A stretch of 64,000 nucleotides of DNA. Source: Oscheius sp. JU75. Lineage: Eukaryota > Nematoda > Chromadorea > Rhabditida > Rhabditidae. The notes under the pieces were generated by a model. The model was given only the letters and a program-made list of their open reading frames with translations. It did no database searches and was not told the DNA's origin. The stretch is taken from assembly GCA_037178855.1 (NCBI GenBank), contig JASJZC010000001.1:8680001-8744000 (forward strand). Reading direction: 5' to 3'. This document shows, in pieces, positions 21,018 through 31,706 of the stretch; within the stretch, counting starts at the first letter, position 1, and the number at the start of each line of letters is the position of its first letter. A program made the position numbers and the translations under genes.

Positions 21018-23987
21018 TTACTCTTTATCAAGGACAACGACAACATCTTGCTTGGCAGAGAAGGAGAACACAGGATTTTCGACAGACTGAAGAACGAGGT
21101 ACTTCTTGACAAACTTCTTGTAGAGGAGAAAGAGGGCACCGGTGAGGAGAAGAAGTATAATGACTACGATAGTCACAACGAGGTAGGCTCCAGAAGACTC
21201 CTGTCCAAGAGGAACTACCTGGTCTGGGACAGCTTGGTATTGGATCATGAAGCCTCTGAAAATGCATTGAAGTGATTAAAAACACGATCCCACTTGTCTG
21301 TATTGCTAGCATCCGAAGTGAAGAGAACGGTAGCCTTGCGAGTCTTGGTCTCGAGCGTCGGAATACTCTTCAAATGACCCGACTGTCTGAAGATCGGTAT
21401 CTTGTTCTCTCCGTCGAAGACGTAGACGAAGTCGGAATGGGGTTCAGTCTCGAAGAAGCTGACATTCAGACGGACGTGATAGCCCTCTTGGGCCTGGATA
21501 CGGTACTCGCAATGACTGTTCGAACAATACTCTTGCGGATAACGGGGAGAGTAGAGCACGTTTGACGTATCAAGAGCCATGAGAGGTCCAGTTGAGTGAC
21601 AGGCGCATTCTGAAAGTTTGTTGCTTTAAAACCTAGGTAAATGAGTGCTTACCATTCTTGGTGACCCAATTCCACTTAAGAGTAAAGTTGGAGACGTCGT
21701 TGGCTGTAAAGTTTCCTTCGCTCCTCTCTCGGTAGTAGGCGATATTGACAGTAGTGTTGGTCACAAAGTCCACGGTGTCGTGTAGATCTTGCATCACCAA
21801 TGTCTCTTCCTCACCATACAGGCTGTGTACTACCTCCCCGCCTTCCACAACAATGCCTTCTCTGGCATGTGGAAGATGGTAGTCGACATGCAGACGGAAT
21901 ATTCTATCGTTCCCCAACTCCGTATTGGGAATCTTGAAACGGCAGCGCATCATGGGGCAGTGAGGTTGGACGCTGAAGGAGAAAGTTTCAGAACTGGCCA
22001 GTTCCATGGTCTTGTGGGTCGGACAATCGCAATCATCTGGCATGTTAATGACCATGACCTTCAGCTCGAACCCATGGTCGTTGGAGAAGAGTGATGAGGC
22101 AGAGTATGCAATGTCCAGATGCTTTCCGAAGTAGATGGCCGTCTCTGAGATGTTCTTCTGGTGCTCGTTCAGACTGAAAAACCGTCGGATGTCTTTCAGA
22201 TATGGAAGCTTGACTCACTTGTCCACGGTCCTATTGTTGTCGACCTTGAAGAGAAGGGAGTCTCCACGGACTTTGGTCTTGTGGACGGCTTCAACGAAGA
22301 AAGCATGTCTCATTCCCTTTGGAGCCGCCTCACTGACTTCAAACTTGTATTGACACTCGATTTTTGCACACATCATATCCGGATAACCAGGAGAGGTCAG
22401 TCTCATCTGCTTGTCGACGGTCAGATTGAAGCTGGTAGTCGAGCAGTTACAGGCTAAACTGGAAGTAGCTGGAAGTTTTGTTCAACTCACGATCATATTC
22501 GAGGGCCATATATTTGATTTCACAATCCATAAGTATCGTGTTCCAGTAGTAAAGAGACACGAAAGACACGTCGGAGCTATTTGGGAGGTTCATCACTTCG
22601 ATGGTTTGAGTGCCGTCTTGTACCTTGTAAACGCTGCTATTGTTGGGCAAATTGGCCTCGGCGTACAGACCAAACTGCTTGCAACTGGTTAAAAGTTGCA
22701 TAGGATGTTGATCAGGTTTTTTTTCGAAGCGCAGGGCGCATCCGGACCAGGGCCAGCTGACAGTCTGGAGACTCTGAACCGTAGAGTTGACCTTGACGTA
22801 GGGCTCCGGGCAAAAGTGTTTTAGGTCGCCTGAAGTCTTGATTGAGACCGAAAGTTTCCAAGATCACTGACTCTTTTTGTACCTACGGAATTTGTACACG
22901 TCATACTCATACATAGCGCTACGCCGAATAGTGATGAAGAAGCCGTAGTTTTCAGGAGCGTGATAAGGGTTTTGGTTCCCCCTCTTGTTATTGTAGACGA
23001 TTATGTCGTTGTGTGTGTCTGAGTAGTAGTAGACGCTCATTTCGGTAAGATATCCGTGGAGCAAAGACATGGTCAAGATGCTGTCATTGGCAGGAGCAAT
23101 CTTGTAGTGGCACTCGGCCGGCTCACATCCTTGGAGTCTAAAACAGATCGGTTTAGCCTCGTAATTCTCGGGGTGTGTGGGCGTTTAGACTAGAAACTAG
23201 CTGGTCTAACTACAAAACTTGGCTCTCCTGGTTCTTAGGCGTCCCATTACTTTTAGGCATATGTAGATTTGATGGAACTCTTTCCGCGGCGGTATCCGTC
23301 CGTCCGTCCGTGCGTCACTACGAGCCAAAAGCTGGCAAGTCATGGCATGTCAATATTTTAGTTGAAAAGTCAGTTGTGTGGAACCTGGGAAATTGGTTGG
23401 GTAGCGGCGCAGCCGCCTGTTTTCAATACAAAGTCAAGAACAAAGAACGGTGAAGCCGTCGTGACGACTGATAATTAACCAAACTCTATTTTCTTTGTAG
23501 ATACAAACTCACGCTCTTACTGTCAGAAGAAACTACTGAATTTACCCTGATAAGAATCATTGCATGCCACAGTTACAAGTAGAAAACAAAGGCCTTTTAC
23601 AGGAAGGAGTGATGAAACCTAGTCAAAAGCATTGGAACGCCTAATTTTCCTTGAGACACGTACTATTCTATGGAACTGTGTTGGGTTAATTTTGAGCTAC
23701 AACTAAGGAAACTGTTTGGCCTATAGAGCGTGCTGGAAACTGAAGTTGTGCACTCACCTCGGATGCATCTTGATGTAGCCTTCCTCCTGTTCCGCATCGT
23801 AGAAAATCGTCTCACAGGAGCAATTCATTGGATTCTCGGTTGGAGTCGTGGTCGTCGAGTTGGATTCGGTCTCCGGCTTCTCCACATCTTCCATTGCACG
23901 ATTGTCAACATATTCAACTACTGCGCCTGCGGCGTAACAGGCCGACGCTCCCAGGAGTAGGAGCGCGTAAATGAGGTTTGTCCTCAT
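21018..23987 (-). CDS. Multi-CUB-like type I membrane protein 1
   Basis: Seven exons: 23987-23758, 23137-22887, 22829-22491, 22453-22219, 22173-21653, 21609-21286 and 21253-21018 (711 aa). A signal peptide (MRTNLIYALLLLGASACYA) and a Ser/Thr/Glu linker precede about five divergent CUB-type modules. Each of four opens with a CxC pair (NCSC, PCNC, DCDC, ECAC) and has the SPGYP or SPRYP turn typical of CUB domains. The last module (FFETEPHSDFVYVFDGEN) is the closest to a classical CUB. A transmembrane helix (about 655-676, LVVTIVVIILLLLTGALFLL) and a short tail follow. CUB arrays bind proteins or glycans outside the cell; the partner here is unknown. Acceptor CAGAG/GCTTC of the last exon is inferred from phase. 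A paralog lies at 42369-46537. Confidence 0.88.
23270..23440 (-). repeat. Dispersed repeat family D, reverse copy
   Basis: Read on the minus strand this matches 45730-45850 and 57030-57130: GGCTGCGCCG, then CATGACTTGCCAGCTTTTGG, then CTCGTAGTGACGCACGGACG. It includes a short CCGT tandem run at about 23298-23314 and lies in intron 1 of CUB gene 1. Confidence 0.7.
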
Positions 23988-24146
23988 TTCTGGAAGATCT
24001 CGGAGACTGAAGTAGACTGATGCTCGACTGATGCTGTAAAACTGGGGAGAGAACGCGGTCGCTAAAATCAAAGCGACGCAAGAAGCTTTTAAGGGTCACG
24101 AAATCGATATGGTGTCAGGAAAAAGTCAAAGTCAGGTACCAATTAG

Positions 24147-24152
24147 TTTATT
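24147..24152 (-). promoter_or_regulatory. Poly(A) signal AATAAA overlapping a stop codon
   Basis: GAATAAAC: the TAA stop of paraoxonase-like A (24150-24148) is embedded in AATAAA. It is the only such hexamer I see in the 161-base gap before the downstream CUB gene. Confidence 0.6.
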
Positions 24153-26356
24153 CGAATTTATCGTAGAGAACATCACAGAGTATAGCTTGACGGGCCATAC
24201 TTCCAATCAGTAATTTTCCATGTGAGAACGCTGCTACTGAACTGGCTGATATCAGTCGACCGTCGTCCATGAAGACCTGATGAATCTCGGCAGACTTCCA
24301 GTCATTGGTGTAGGCCACTCTTAACACCTAAAAAGGGTTTTTTTTAAGCAGAAGACATCTTTTTCCGACTTTCGATATTCTGCAAAGTTGTAGAGCTGAT
24401 CGGAATCTACAACTTTGCAAAACATCTTAAAACTGGAAAAGTTGATCTTGGCTCCATCTCCAAAAACTGAGCCTGGGCGCGTCTCATTCGAAAGTTTTCA
24501 CCCGTATCATCTCGCCGAGACTGTACAGGCGAGACAGAACGATGCTTCGCGGGTTCAGTGAAACCCATTTTGCTCTGTAAAGTACCTGCGATGGAGCGTA
24601 ACTCTTTAATTCGTCAGCTTGACCAACATGGATAAAGAGTTGACCAACCACAGGATGGGATCCCTGAACATCGTCTCGAACATTTCAGTCCCCCAGACTT
24701 ACAATCCAAACGACATTCTCCTCGTCGACGTAAAAGTTATCCGGAGCTGTTTTCAGCTCCAATCTGCTCACTTTTTTCATCGACTTCAAGTCATCAGACA
24801 GGGCGAAAACTGACATGGCCTTCTCGTTGACCTGCCCGACTAGAAGATGCTTCCTGTATCTGTCGGTGGCCACAGCGGTGGTTGAACTCAATTCCTCAGC
24901 CAGCCAGTGACTCTCCTTCCCGTCAAAGTAGCAAATACTGCCAGTCTTCTTTCCAAGAAGAAATTCAAAGAGCATCTTGAGTTGCGTCTGAGCTGTCCCG
25001 TCATTGGCCATAATGAATTGGTCCTTGCCGACAGCTACCAAAGTGTTTGGTCTGAAAATCTTCAGTAGGTATGATATGATAAGTTCTCGTCGTAATGAAG
25101 ACAAAATGAAGTACGTCTCGGTAATAGTCATACTGATACGTATGAGTCACAATTCCCACTTTCTAGCCCGCATTTTAGCTTACACCAGCTGCCTAAAGAC
25201 AGCTTCGTCGCAAACTATTTCATTCTACCGTGTAACTTTCCAACTCGCTCTATCTTGAACTTCAAAGTTGACTTGCCATCTAATGCTTCGTAACAACTAA
25301 CAACAAATTATCGCTTAGCATTCAGAACTCTACTTTTCCTTTCTGAAACTGGGGAGACATTAAAACCCCGTTCAGCTACTGTGACAAGAGAAAAGTTCTC
25401 AATATGACTTGACTTATAAACTCTAACCTTCACTTTCTCTATGATAAACGAGAAAGAAATAATTCACTCATCGCCTTTACACTGACCAATTTCCTAGAAA
25501 CCATATCGTTTCCATACTCAAAAGCATGGTCCGTTCCGCCTGAAATCTTGATTGAGACCGACTTGGTCGAGTCTAAGCCACGGTTTACGTCCAAGCACCA
25601 ACGAGCAGCTGCCCGCCTGAGAAAAAAAGGAAACGAAAGACTGGATCAGAGCCAGGGTCGCTCGGACGACAAGCGCGCGCACTGCGCTAAGAAGGCAAGG
25701 CGCCGCCAATGAACCTGGCAGGCATTTCTATCACACTCGCTTATTATCTACTTATCTTACAAACTTCTTATCCTCCAACGTCTTCACATATTTCAGCAGC
25801 AGTTTCTCTCCCGTCTCGTATTGGAAAACCTCCACAGTATGAGTGAAATCTGGTGGTTGATGAGAGATGACATAGATGAAGATGGTCTCTCCCTCCTGCC
25901 AATGACTGATCCCATGGGGACGGAACTTTTCCTACTTTCATAGTCATTTTTCTATAAAAGAAAGTTTTACCGGGCTAGGCAAGCCAACAAGCTCGAGTTC
26001 GATTGGATCATCTGTTCTATTGAAATCGAACAGAAATATCCGTCCCTTAGCTTCTGCCGGTCGCGGGTTCAGGAACCACATGCCGGAGGTAATGAAAACC
26101 AGTCCGAGGCTCTCAATCACGGCAAAATCTTCGGATCCGTACTCTAAGAACCCTTTTAGAACATTTTTTGGTTATTACCTACCAATACCCTTCAGCTTTC
26201 GACATGCTCCCGGTCTCTGATTGTAGGCCTTCTTGTTGATATCCATCGCTATTCTGTTAGAATATAGAAGGGCCAAAGGCTTTGAACTTACAAGAAATTG
26301 AAAATATAGACAGCGGCGGCTGTGAACAGACCTAGCCAGAAGACTCTCCACAGCAT
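24148..26356 (-). CDS. Paraoxonase-like protein A
   Basis: Seven exons: 26356-26292, 26253-26183, 26143-25971, 25931-25761, 25059-24703, 24663-24586 and 24327-24148 (364 aa). An uncleaved N-terminal hydrophobic segment (about residues 5-22) anchors a six-bladed paraoxonase/arylesterase domain, as in PON1 and the MEC-6/POML proteins of nematodes. Conserved against human PON1 as I recall it: the calcium pair GSED (PON1 E53/D54), the catalytic-dyad histidines in RPHG (His109) and ISHQ (His127), N168-equivalent in RPNT, and D269/N270 in PDN. The N224-equivalent is Thr (SSTTAV instead of SANGIA), so one calcium ligand is changed. Exon 5's acceptor is chosen because it gives the same total length as paralog B. 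The stop codon overlaps an AATAAA. Confidence 0.93.
24373..24427. repeat. Short palindromic hairpin repeat, copy 6
   Basis: GATATTCTGCAAAGTTGTAG, a 10-12 base spacer, then CTACAACTTTGCAAAACATC. One of the best-preserved copies; in the last intron of paraoxonase-like A. Confidence 0.85.
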
Positions 26357-27114
26357 GGTCGTCTTTCAACCCCGGTCTGTAAAAGTTCTGTATTTTGTCT
26401 GCCAAATGAACATTTTGTAATACTTCAGCAGGCACCACACTTCATTCAAATTTTTTTCGCGCGCAATTCCGTTTTTTTTGGCGCGAATTCAATTGTTTTT
26501 TTTTTTTCAGTTTTGTCGCTCGTTTCTGCTATTTTCCATATTTGTCTCTTTCGATCACTTTTTTCCTACTCCTTGAACTGTTGCCTTACTCTGACCTGAA
26601 GATAGTCGGGGCAGTGGATTCGGAGAGGAATCGGAGTTCTTGCGCCCGGCTAAAAGGAGCCTACCCTGTTAGAATTCGACCAGCTGGGAAGGAAAAGAAA
26701 ATGATGACTCTGACCCAACAAATGATACAAAACCACCTTTGGAGATGCTTCCGGGTGTTTAGTTAATAGACAAAGAAGTTTTACTAATCCGGGAATCGAA
26801 CCCGGCCTCCTTTTGTTCTGTAGTCGAAGCGCTAACCGACTGAGCTATGGGGCAAAGGCCGCGCAGATCTTTTGCGAGATACATGGGCTGAGATGGGAGG
26901 CACTTTCATGGGGATAAGCGGCTAGCGGTTGAGACTCAGTTTTAAACTTTTACTTTGAATCATCGCTTACTCTCCCTGGACATGGATTTTATCTACTTGT
27001 AACCTGCCTCTTTTTCAAATAACTGCAAGTCAAGGAGAACTTCAATTAAAGTTTAACTCAAAAACAATGAATTTATGTGAAAATCAACAAAGTATACAAC
27101 AAAAACAACTACAA
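26357..27114. other. Spacer between paraoxonase A and DPH6
   Basis: No coding exon supported; the open frame at 26542-26766 has no domain. It holds a tRNA-derived copy (26780-26856) and the presumptive promoter of paraoxonase-like A. Confidence 0.55.
26780..26856 (-). repeat. tRNA-derived SINE-like copy
   Basis: On the minus strand: CATAGCTCAGTCGGTTAGCG and GGGTTCGATTCCCGG at tRNA spacing. Both internal promoter boxes are near perfect, but the acceptor ends (GCCCCAT and ATTAGTA) do not pair. Confidence 0.8.
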
Positions 27115-28709
27115 TTACTTGTCTTCAAGCTCCAGCTTCAGCAGTCGAAGATAGCTGACCGGACTGACGTCATTGTCATCGTGTTTTACTATCTTAGCAC
27201 GCATTTTTTTTGCAGAATTCTAATAAAAACTAGCCTCTGATTCGACCAAGCGTATCCGTTTCTTGAAAAGCGAACAATCCAGGACGAAGGACTCGTATTC
27301 GCCTCCCTCACCGCACGGATGAACGCCATATTTCTCTTGTAGTCGGAGCATTATTGGCTCTATCTATAGAAAGTAGAATTATAGAAATTGTCTTAAAGGG
27401 TCACTAACATTGCGAGTAGATGACGCGCTTTTTTCAATTTTGGCGGCGGCAACCTTGACAAACCATTTTTTTTTCAAATTTTCGGTACTTTATGCTCATT
27501 TTTCCAGTTTGTGTCTAATTGATTCAGAGTTGAATTCCACCTTAGACTCGTCCAATTTGGTGAAGAAATTACCGAGAAAAGTGGAGTAAACAAATGCAAT
27601 GTAAAAAAAAAAAAAGGCGTTTTATAAAAAAAATCTCCATTTTTCTCGTAGTTTCTCCGTCAAAGTAAACAAATGTGGAGTAAAATTTGACGGCGAAAGG
27701 AAAAAAAAACCCTTATCATTCGTAAAAATAAATGGAAAGCACTGAAAAATACAAAAAGATATTGAAATCTAAGATTTTTTGAAGATCTCGCCGCCAATTT
27801 CAAGTTCAAAAAAGAACATCATCCATTTATCGCAATGTTAGTGTTCTTCTAAACAGCCTACCTCTTCTAGCGACATGCCTAAAATTCGATGGTCCAGTCC
27901 AATGGCGGCTACTTTGATAATGATGGCGTGGACCTTGTTCTTGATCATTTCGCGTAGCAGTTCCTGAATTTTGGTAACAAAATTTCGTGCCTTCGAAGTA
28001 AACTTACGGATTGATCTTTTTCCCATAAGTAGCAGACGGGGACGAGGTTGAGTCGTTGGCAGACCTCTTCCACACGCTGTTTTTGGTAGCTAGATAGGAC
28101 GGCACCGGCTGAGACTCCTGCAAAATGGCACTATATCATGCCTAATAAACCTCTTTTTATCGTAAGTTTCACCTAGATCAGTTTCTTAAAGCGAGTCTAT
28201 GGAGCTACATTGTTTGAAATCAGCGCGCAAAATTGCGAAGCCGCCTGTGATTAGTTTTAAGCCAAGACCAGGCTGCGAAGCTGCCGTCTACAGCTGGTTC
28301 TTGGTAATAAAATGCCACTTGGTAAAAGGTTGTACTAAAAAGTCATTTCGAGAAAAATAGCCAAGAAATACAAAAGGAAACCAGTACCTTTGACACTCGG
28401 ATGCCTCTCTTTGACCTCCTTAAGCAGCTCGTAAAGATCCTCGACTTCATCCCCGGCCGTCTTCGTGTATTCAGAGCCCTGATTGACCGGCAGTCCAGAA
28501 ATCAAGCGTCTGTAGAGCGGCACATCCATCGCTTGGCTGTATAGCTCGACTCCCTCACTCCCGACTGTCTGATACATGTAGGAATCGAGTTCCGACGGGA
28601 CTGCCGGGTGTAGGTTGGCCAATGCAACTATCCGATGACCCTTCTCGACAGCACAGATAAGATTGTAGCAGCTGTCTTTGCCTCCGGAGATGAGGCCAAC
28701 TATATCCAT
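27115..28709 (-). CDS. DPH6: Diphthine-ammonia ligase (DPH6)
   Basis: Exons 28709-28388, 28117-28008, 27963-27862, 27363-27231 and 27188-27115 (246 aa; human 267). The enzyme performs the last amidation of diphthamide on elongation factor 2, using ATP and ammonia. It opens MDIVGLISGGKDS with the PP-loop ATP-binding motif at residues 8-13, followed by the family's LANLHP and YMYQTVG stretches. The C-terminal exon pair gives GGEYESFVLDCSLFKK and ends SYLRLLKLELEDK. The final splice (donor GTTTTT, acceptor GATAG) is weak and was set by matching family length. A TTTCAG acceptor sits 1 base before the ATG, which suggests trans-splicing. Confidence 0.95.
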
Positions 28710-29009
28710 TCTGAAATTCTGTAAATTTTTACAACGAAGTGTAATGACAGAAATACGACGAAAAACATGATATTTTGAGTCGAATTTCTGGGAACTAGAG
28801 CTTTATTCAGTTGTACACAATAAGCGAAGCATTCAGGCTAGGATGACAAAGGACCCAACACAATGGCAATGATCGTAACCTACGACCCTGTGGGGGAGTC
28901 ACTAAGCAAAGCACATTTTGATATTTTTCTGTAAGAAGAATAAGAAGGGGGAGGGGAGCAAATATTGGGAGAGAATGAATAAGGCAGACGATGATGATGT
29001 GGTTGAGAC
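28710..29009. other. Spacer between DPH6 and akirin
   Basis: 300 bases between two minus-strand genes; no exon seen. Contains the DPH6 5' flank and the akirin 3' UTR. Confidence 0.5.
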
Positions 29010-30664
29010 TTAGGAGAGGTAGGAAAGGTCCACGGCGCTCTTCTCCCTGATGTGAGCAGCCGCAGCCAGCTGATCCTCCGCAAATTGGACGTACTGCTCG
29101 TGCTGCTCGTCGAGTCGCTGATTCAGGGCCGTCTCGTACTCGTGGCGCAGCCGAATCTCCTGCTCTTTGAGAAGACGCTCACAGATCAGCTGAACCTGCT
29201 TTAGACTGAACTGCGGCTTCTCGCTCAGATTGGCAAAGGTGCTGTTCTTCTTGGGTGAGCATTCTCCTTCCGAATCCGAGCCAGACTGAAAATAGCACTT
29301 TTTTTCTCGGCGATATGGAGTCACTTTAAATTAGTCACGCTCACTTTTAACCATTCGAAAGGGCGCACAAAACTGGAAGTTTGAAGAAGGTGAAAATTCT
29401 CATAAAATTTCCATCTAATTGACGTGGTAAAGTTTGCTGTTTGTGACAGGGGGACAAGGCTCTCTACGGTCAAAGACTTTTGCGCAACCTCCTCTTTTTA
29501 AAGAACCCCCTTTTGGTTTTAACTGAATTTGCTCGACCGCCCTCTCTGTCTATCCCTGCCATGGCAGAGATCAGTTGACCACTGGTTTGTGAAATTCGAA
29601 CCAGGCTTCTTTTGTGCCGCAATCGAGGCTTTTACCGAGTGCATTACCTGGAAAGCTACAGTAATGCCGACGTGAAAAGAGATTGGAGTCATAGGTAAAA
29701 CGAACTTTGGGCCGCGGTCAGTGTCAATGGCACAGCGCTTAGTGGTGCAATCGAACACTTGCGGGGTCCGGATTCAGATCAGAGACGGACGGAATGCCAT
29801 TTTTAATGTAAAGTGCGCACCAACTCGTATAACATAGGGCCGCGTATCTAAATTGACTACGGTAACTTGCCGGTACGCAGCAATGTGTTAAAAGAGTTGG
29901 TGCGCGCTCGAAAGTCAAAATGGCACCCCACCATAATTAGCATTCCGTTCGTCTCTGGCTCAGATCCAGGGCTACAAATTTAGTTTGCTCCGATTTGTTG
30001 AAAAACGCTAACCTGCTAAGTTAAATTCAGATAATGTGAGAATCATCTGGTCGTGTGTCACGCTTACTTAGAAATGTCTTGTTTACAAGGAAGAAACAGT
30101 GACGTGCGAGAGAAAGGCCAGCTAATTTGCAATAAAAAGACTACATGAAGCGAATTAGGAAAATCAAGGTGAATCAACAGATGTTTGAACTTTGCCGATA
30201 TTGACACAGAAAAACAGCAATTTACCTGAGTAGGAGAGTTGGGCACCCTATATTTGCAGACCGGATTGTTCTCATCTCCCGAGTGATCGGCGGCAGCGGC
30301 ATCTGTCATAGTCCTCTTTGGAATAAGCCGTCTCCTCTTCAGATTGCGAATTTCGGAGCGCAGATAGGCGCCAATCTGGGCAGAGGTCAGCTGGCAGCCA
30401 GGGGCATCCGGGAAGGCCGAGTTGGCATCACGCTGAAACTTTTTTTAGATGACAAAAATGGTTAGCAAAGTAGCAAACCTTGGCGACACTTTGGGCAAAA
30501 CTGCTCGTCGACGGCAAACTGGCAGCGATGGTGCCCATTTGAGGACGGAAGGGCGAACAGTGAGTGGCGGCGTGGCGGGCACGTTTGGTCTCGCTAGGGA
30601 ATCCCTCCTCAACCAAGTACGAGTCGTAGTCGTGCGGACGTTTCAAAGCTAGTCCACAGGCCAT
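29010..30664 (-). CDS. akir-1: Akirin
   Basis: Exons 30664-30479, 30432-30226 and 29285-29010 (222 aa, all phase 0). Akirins are small nuclear cofactors that connect transcription factors to chromatin remodellers in innate immunity and muscle genes. The N-terminus MACGLALKRPHDYD with a basic cluster (ETKRARH) matches the akirin nuclear-localisation end. The C-terminal helix reads FSLKQVQLICERLLKEQEIR...EYETALNQRLDEQHEQYVQF, and the protein ends LSYLS, near the family's YVS terminus. Intron 2 is 940 bases and contains two tRNA-like copies and an inverted-repeat element. CTTCCAG lies 4 bases before the ATG. Confidence 0.96.
29586..29660 (-). repeat. Degenerate tRNA-derived SINE-like copy
   Basis: The minus strand carries a B-box-like CTGGTTCGAATTTC and a decayed A-box region, spaced as in the other copies. 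Lies in akirin intron 2. Confidence 0.5.
29714..29785 (+). repeat. Degenerate tRNA-derived SINE-like copy
   Basis: ATGGCACAGCGCTTAGTGGT and GTCCGGATTCAGATCAG resemble the A and B boxes. The copy abuts, and partly overlaps, the left arm of the inverted repeat that follows. Confidence 0.5.
29768..29972. mobile_element. Inverted-repeat element in akirin intron 2
   Basis: The left arm (29768-29840, with CAGAGACGGACGGAATGCCA and GTGCGCACCAACTC) is the diverged reverse complement of the right arm (29886-29972, with GAGTTGGTGCGCGC and GCATTCCGTTCGTCTCTGGC). Between them is a loop of about 45 bases. A foldback or MITE-like element with no coding capacity. Confidence 0.75.
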
Positions 30665-31706
30665 TTTCCTGGAAGAAGTAAGCGTAAAAAGGCTTCAAGA
30701 AACGGGGAAAGGAAGCTAATTGATTCAGAACCCATTTTCCAGCTTTTTATAGGAAAAGAGAATGAAAATAGGCGGAATCGGAACGACAAAACGCTGCAGC
30801 GATGGAAGAATCGCCCAAAACAGTGTAGTCAATACGAAAACCATCGAAAATCGAACAGCATAGGGTGCGCATCGATTGCGAAAGTTTCGCGAAAGTTCAC
30901 GACGGAAAATCATTCTTCCGCCACATTTCCTCCCAACAAACTAACACCATAGCCATCCGAATTTCTGAGCTAGATAGCAGGGGAGAGAAATGTGAGAAGA
31001 ATAACAGTCAAGGCCATAGAAACGAGACAACGCGACACGCGGCGCGACCACTATTATTGAGGACGGTGGTCGGGTGGCCTGCGAATCTAAAGCGGGGGAG
31101 TATTTTCGCACAAACGAGATGACGCTCAGATAGATTAGACGGAAAGATTTAATAAAAAAGTGAAATAATTAGAAAACAAGGAGGCGACTTCCGAAATCTT
31201 CATCAGGGATTAGGTATAGGGCTAAATTGCTCAATAAGCATGTTTGATGCCTCCTTCGCCATTTTCTATCGAACATCTACGAAATTGAAACGTAGGAATT
31301 GAGAAAAAAGGAAAGTAAAGGATCAAGGCCTCGCAAAGTTTCCAGGCTTCAAATCACCTCCAGGAATCAAATTTCTGGGGAGTTTTTCCTACAAGGGAAC
31401 CTTCATTCCTTTTCTATTTATTTTCATCATAGAAAATGTAAAAAAATGAGGAAGAGTGCGACCGAGTGGAGAGCAAAGGAAGAGGTAATGAAAATTATAA
31501 AATATCGATTTTGAACTATCCCACAACATTACAGTACTCGTAAAATAGCGCGAAATTTGAATTTTTTCTTGGAAAAATCAAGAATTCCCGGATCAGGACT
31601 TCGCCCATTGCAAGTTTACGACTCTTCACAAAGCTATAAACTGGAGTAATCTAAGAGTGCGGCATCCGGGTGGCGATAATGCCCGGCTCGTTCATTGTGA
31701 AGAAGC
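30665..31706. other. Divergent intergenic region
   Basis: About 1 kb between divergently transcribed akirin (-) and the F-box gene (+). I see no exon. It must contain both promoters, but I recognise no specific element. Confidence 0.5.

Noticed and set aside
26780-26856. A functional tRNA gene on the minus strand
   Set aside because: A and B boxes are good, but the acceptor and anticodon stems do not pair and no anticodon loop with U33 fits. Called a SINE-like copy instead.
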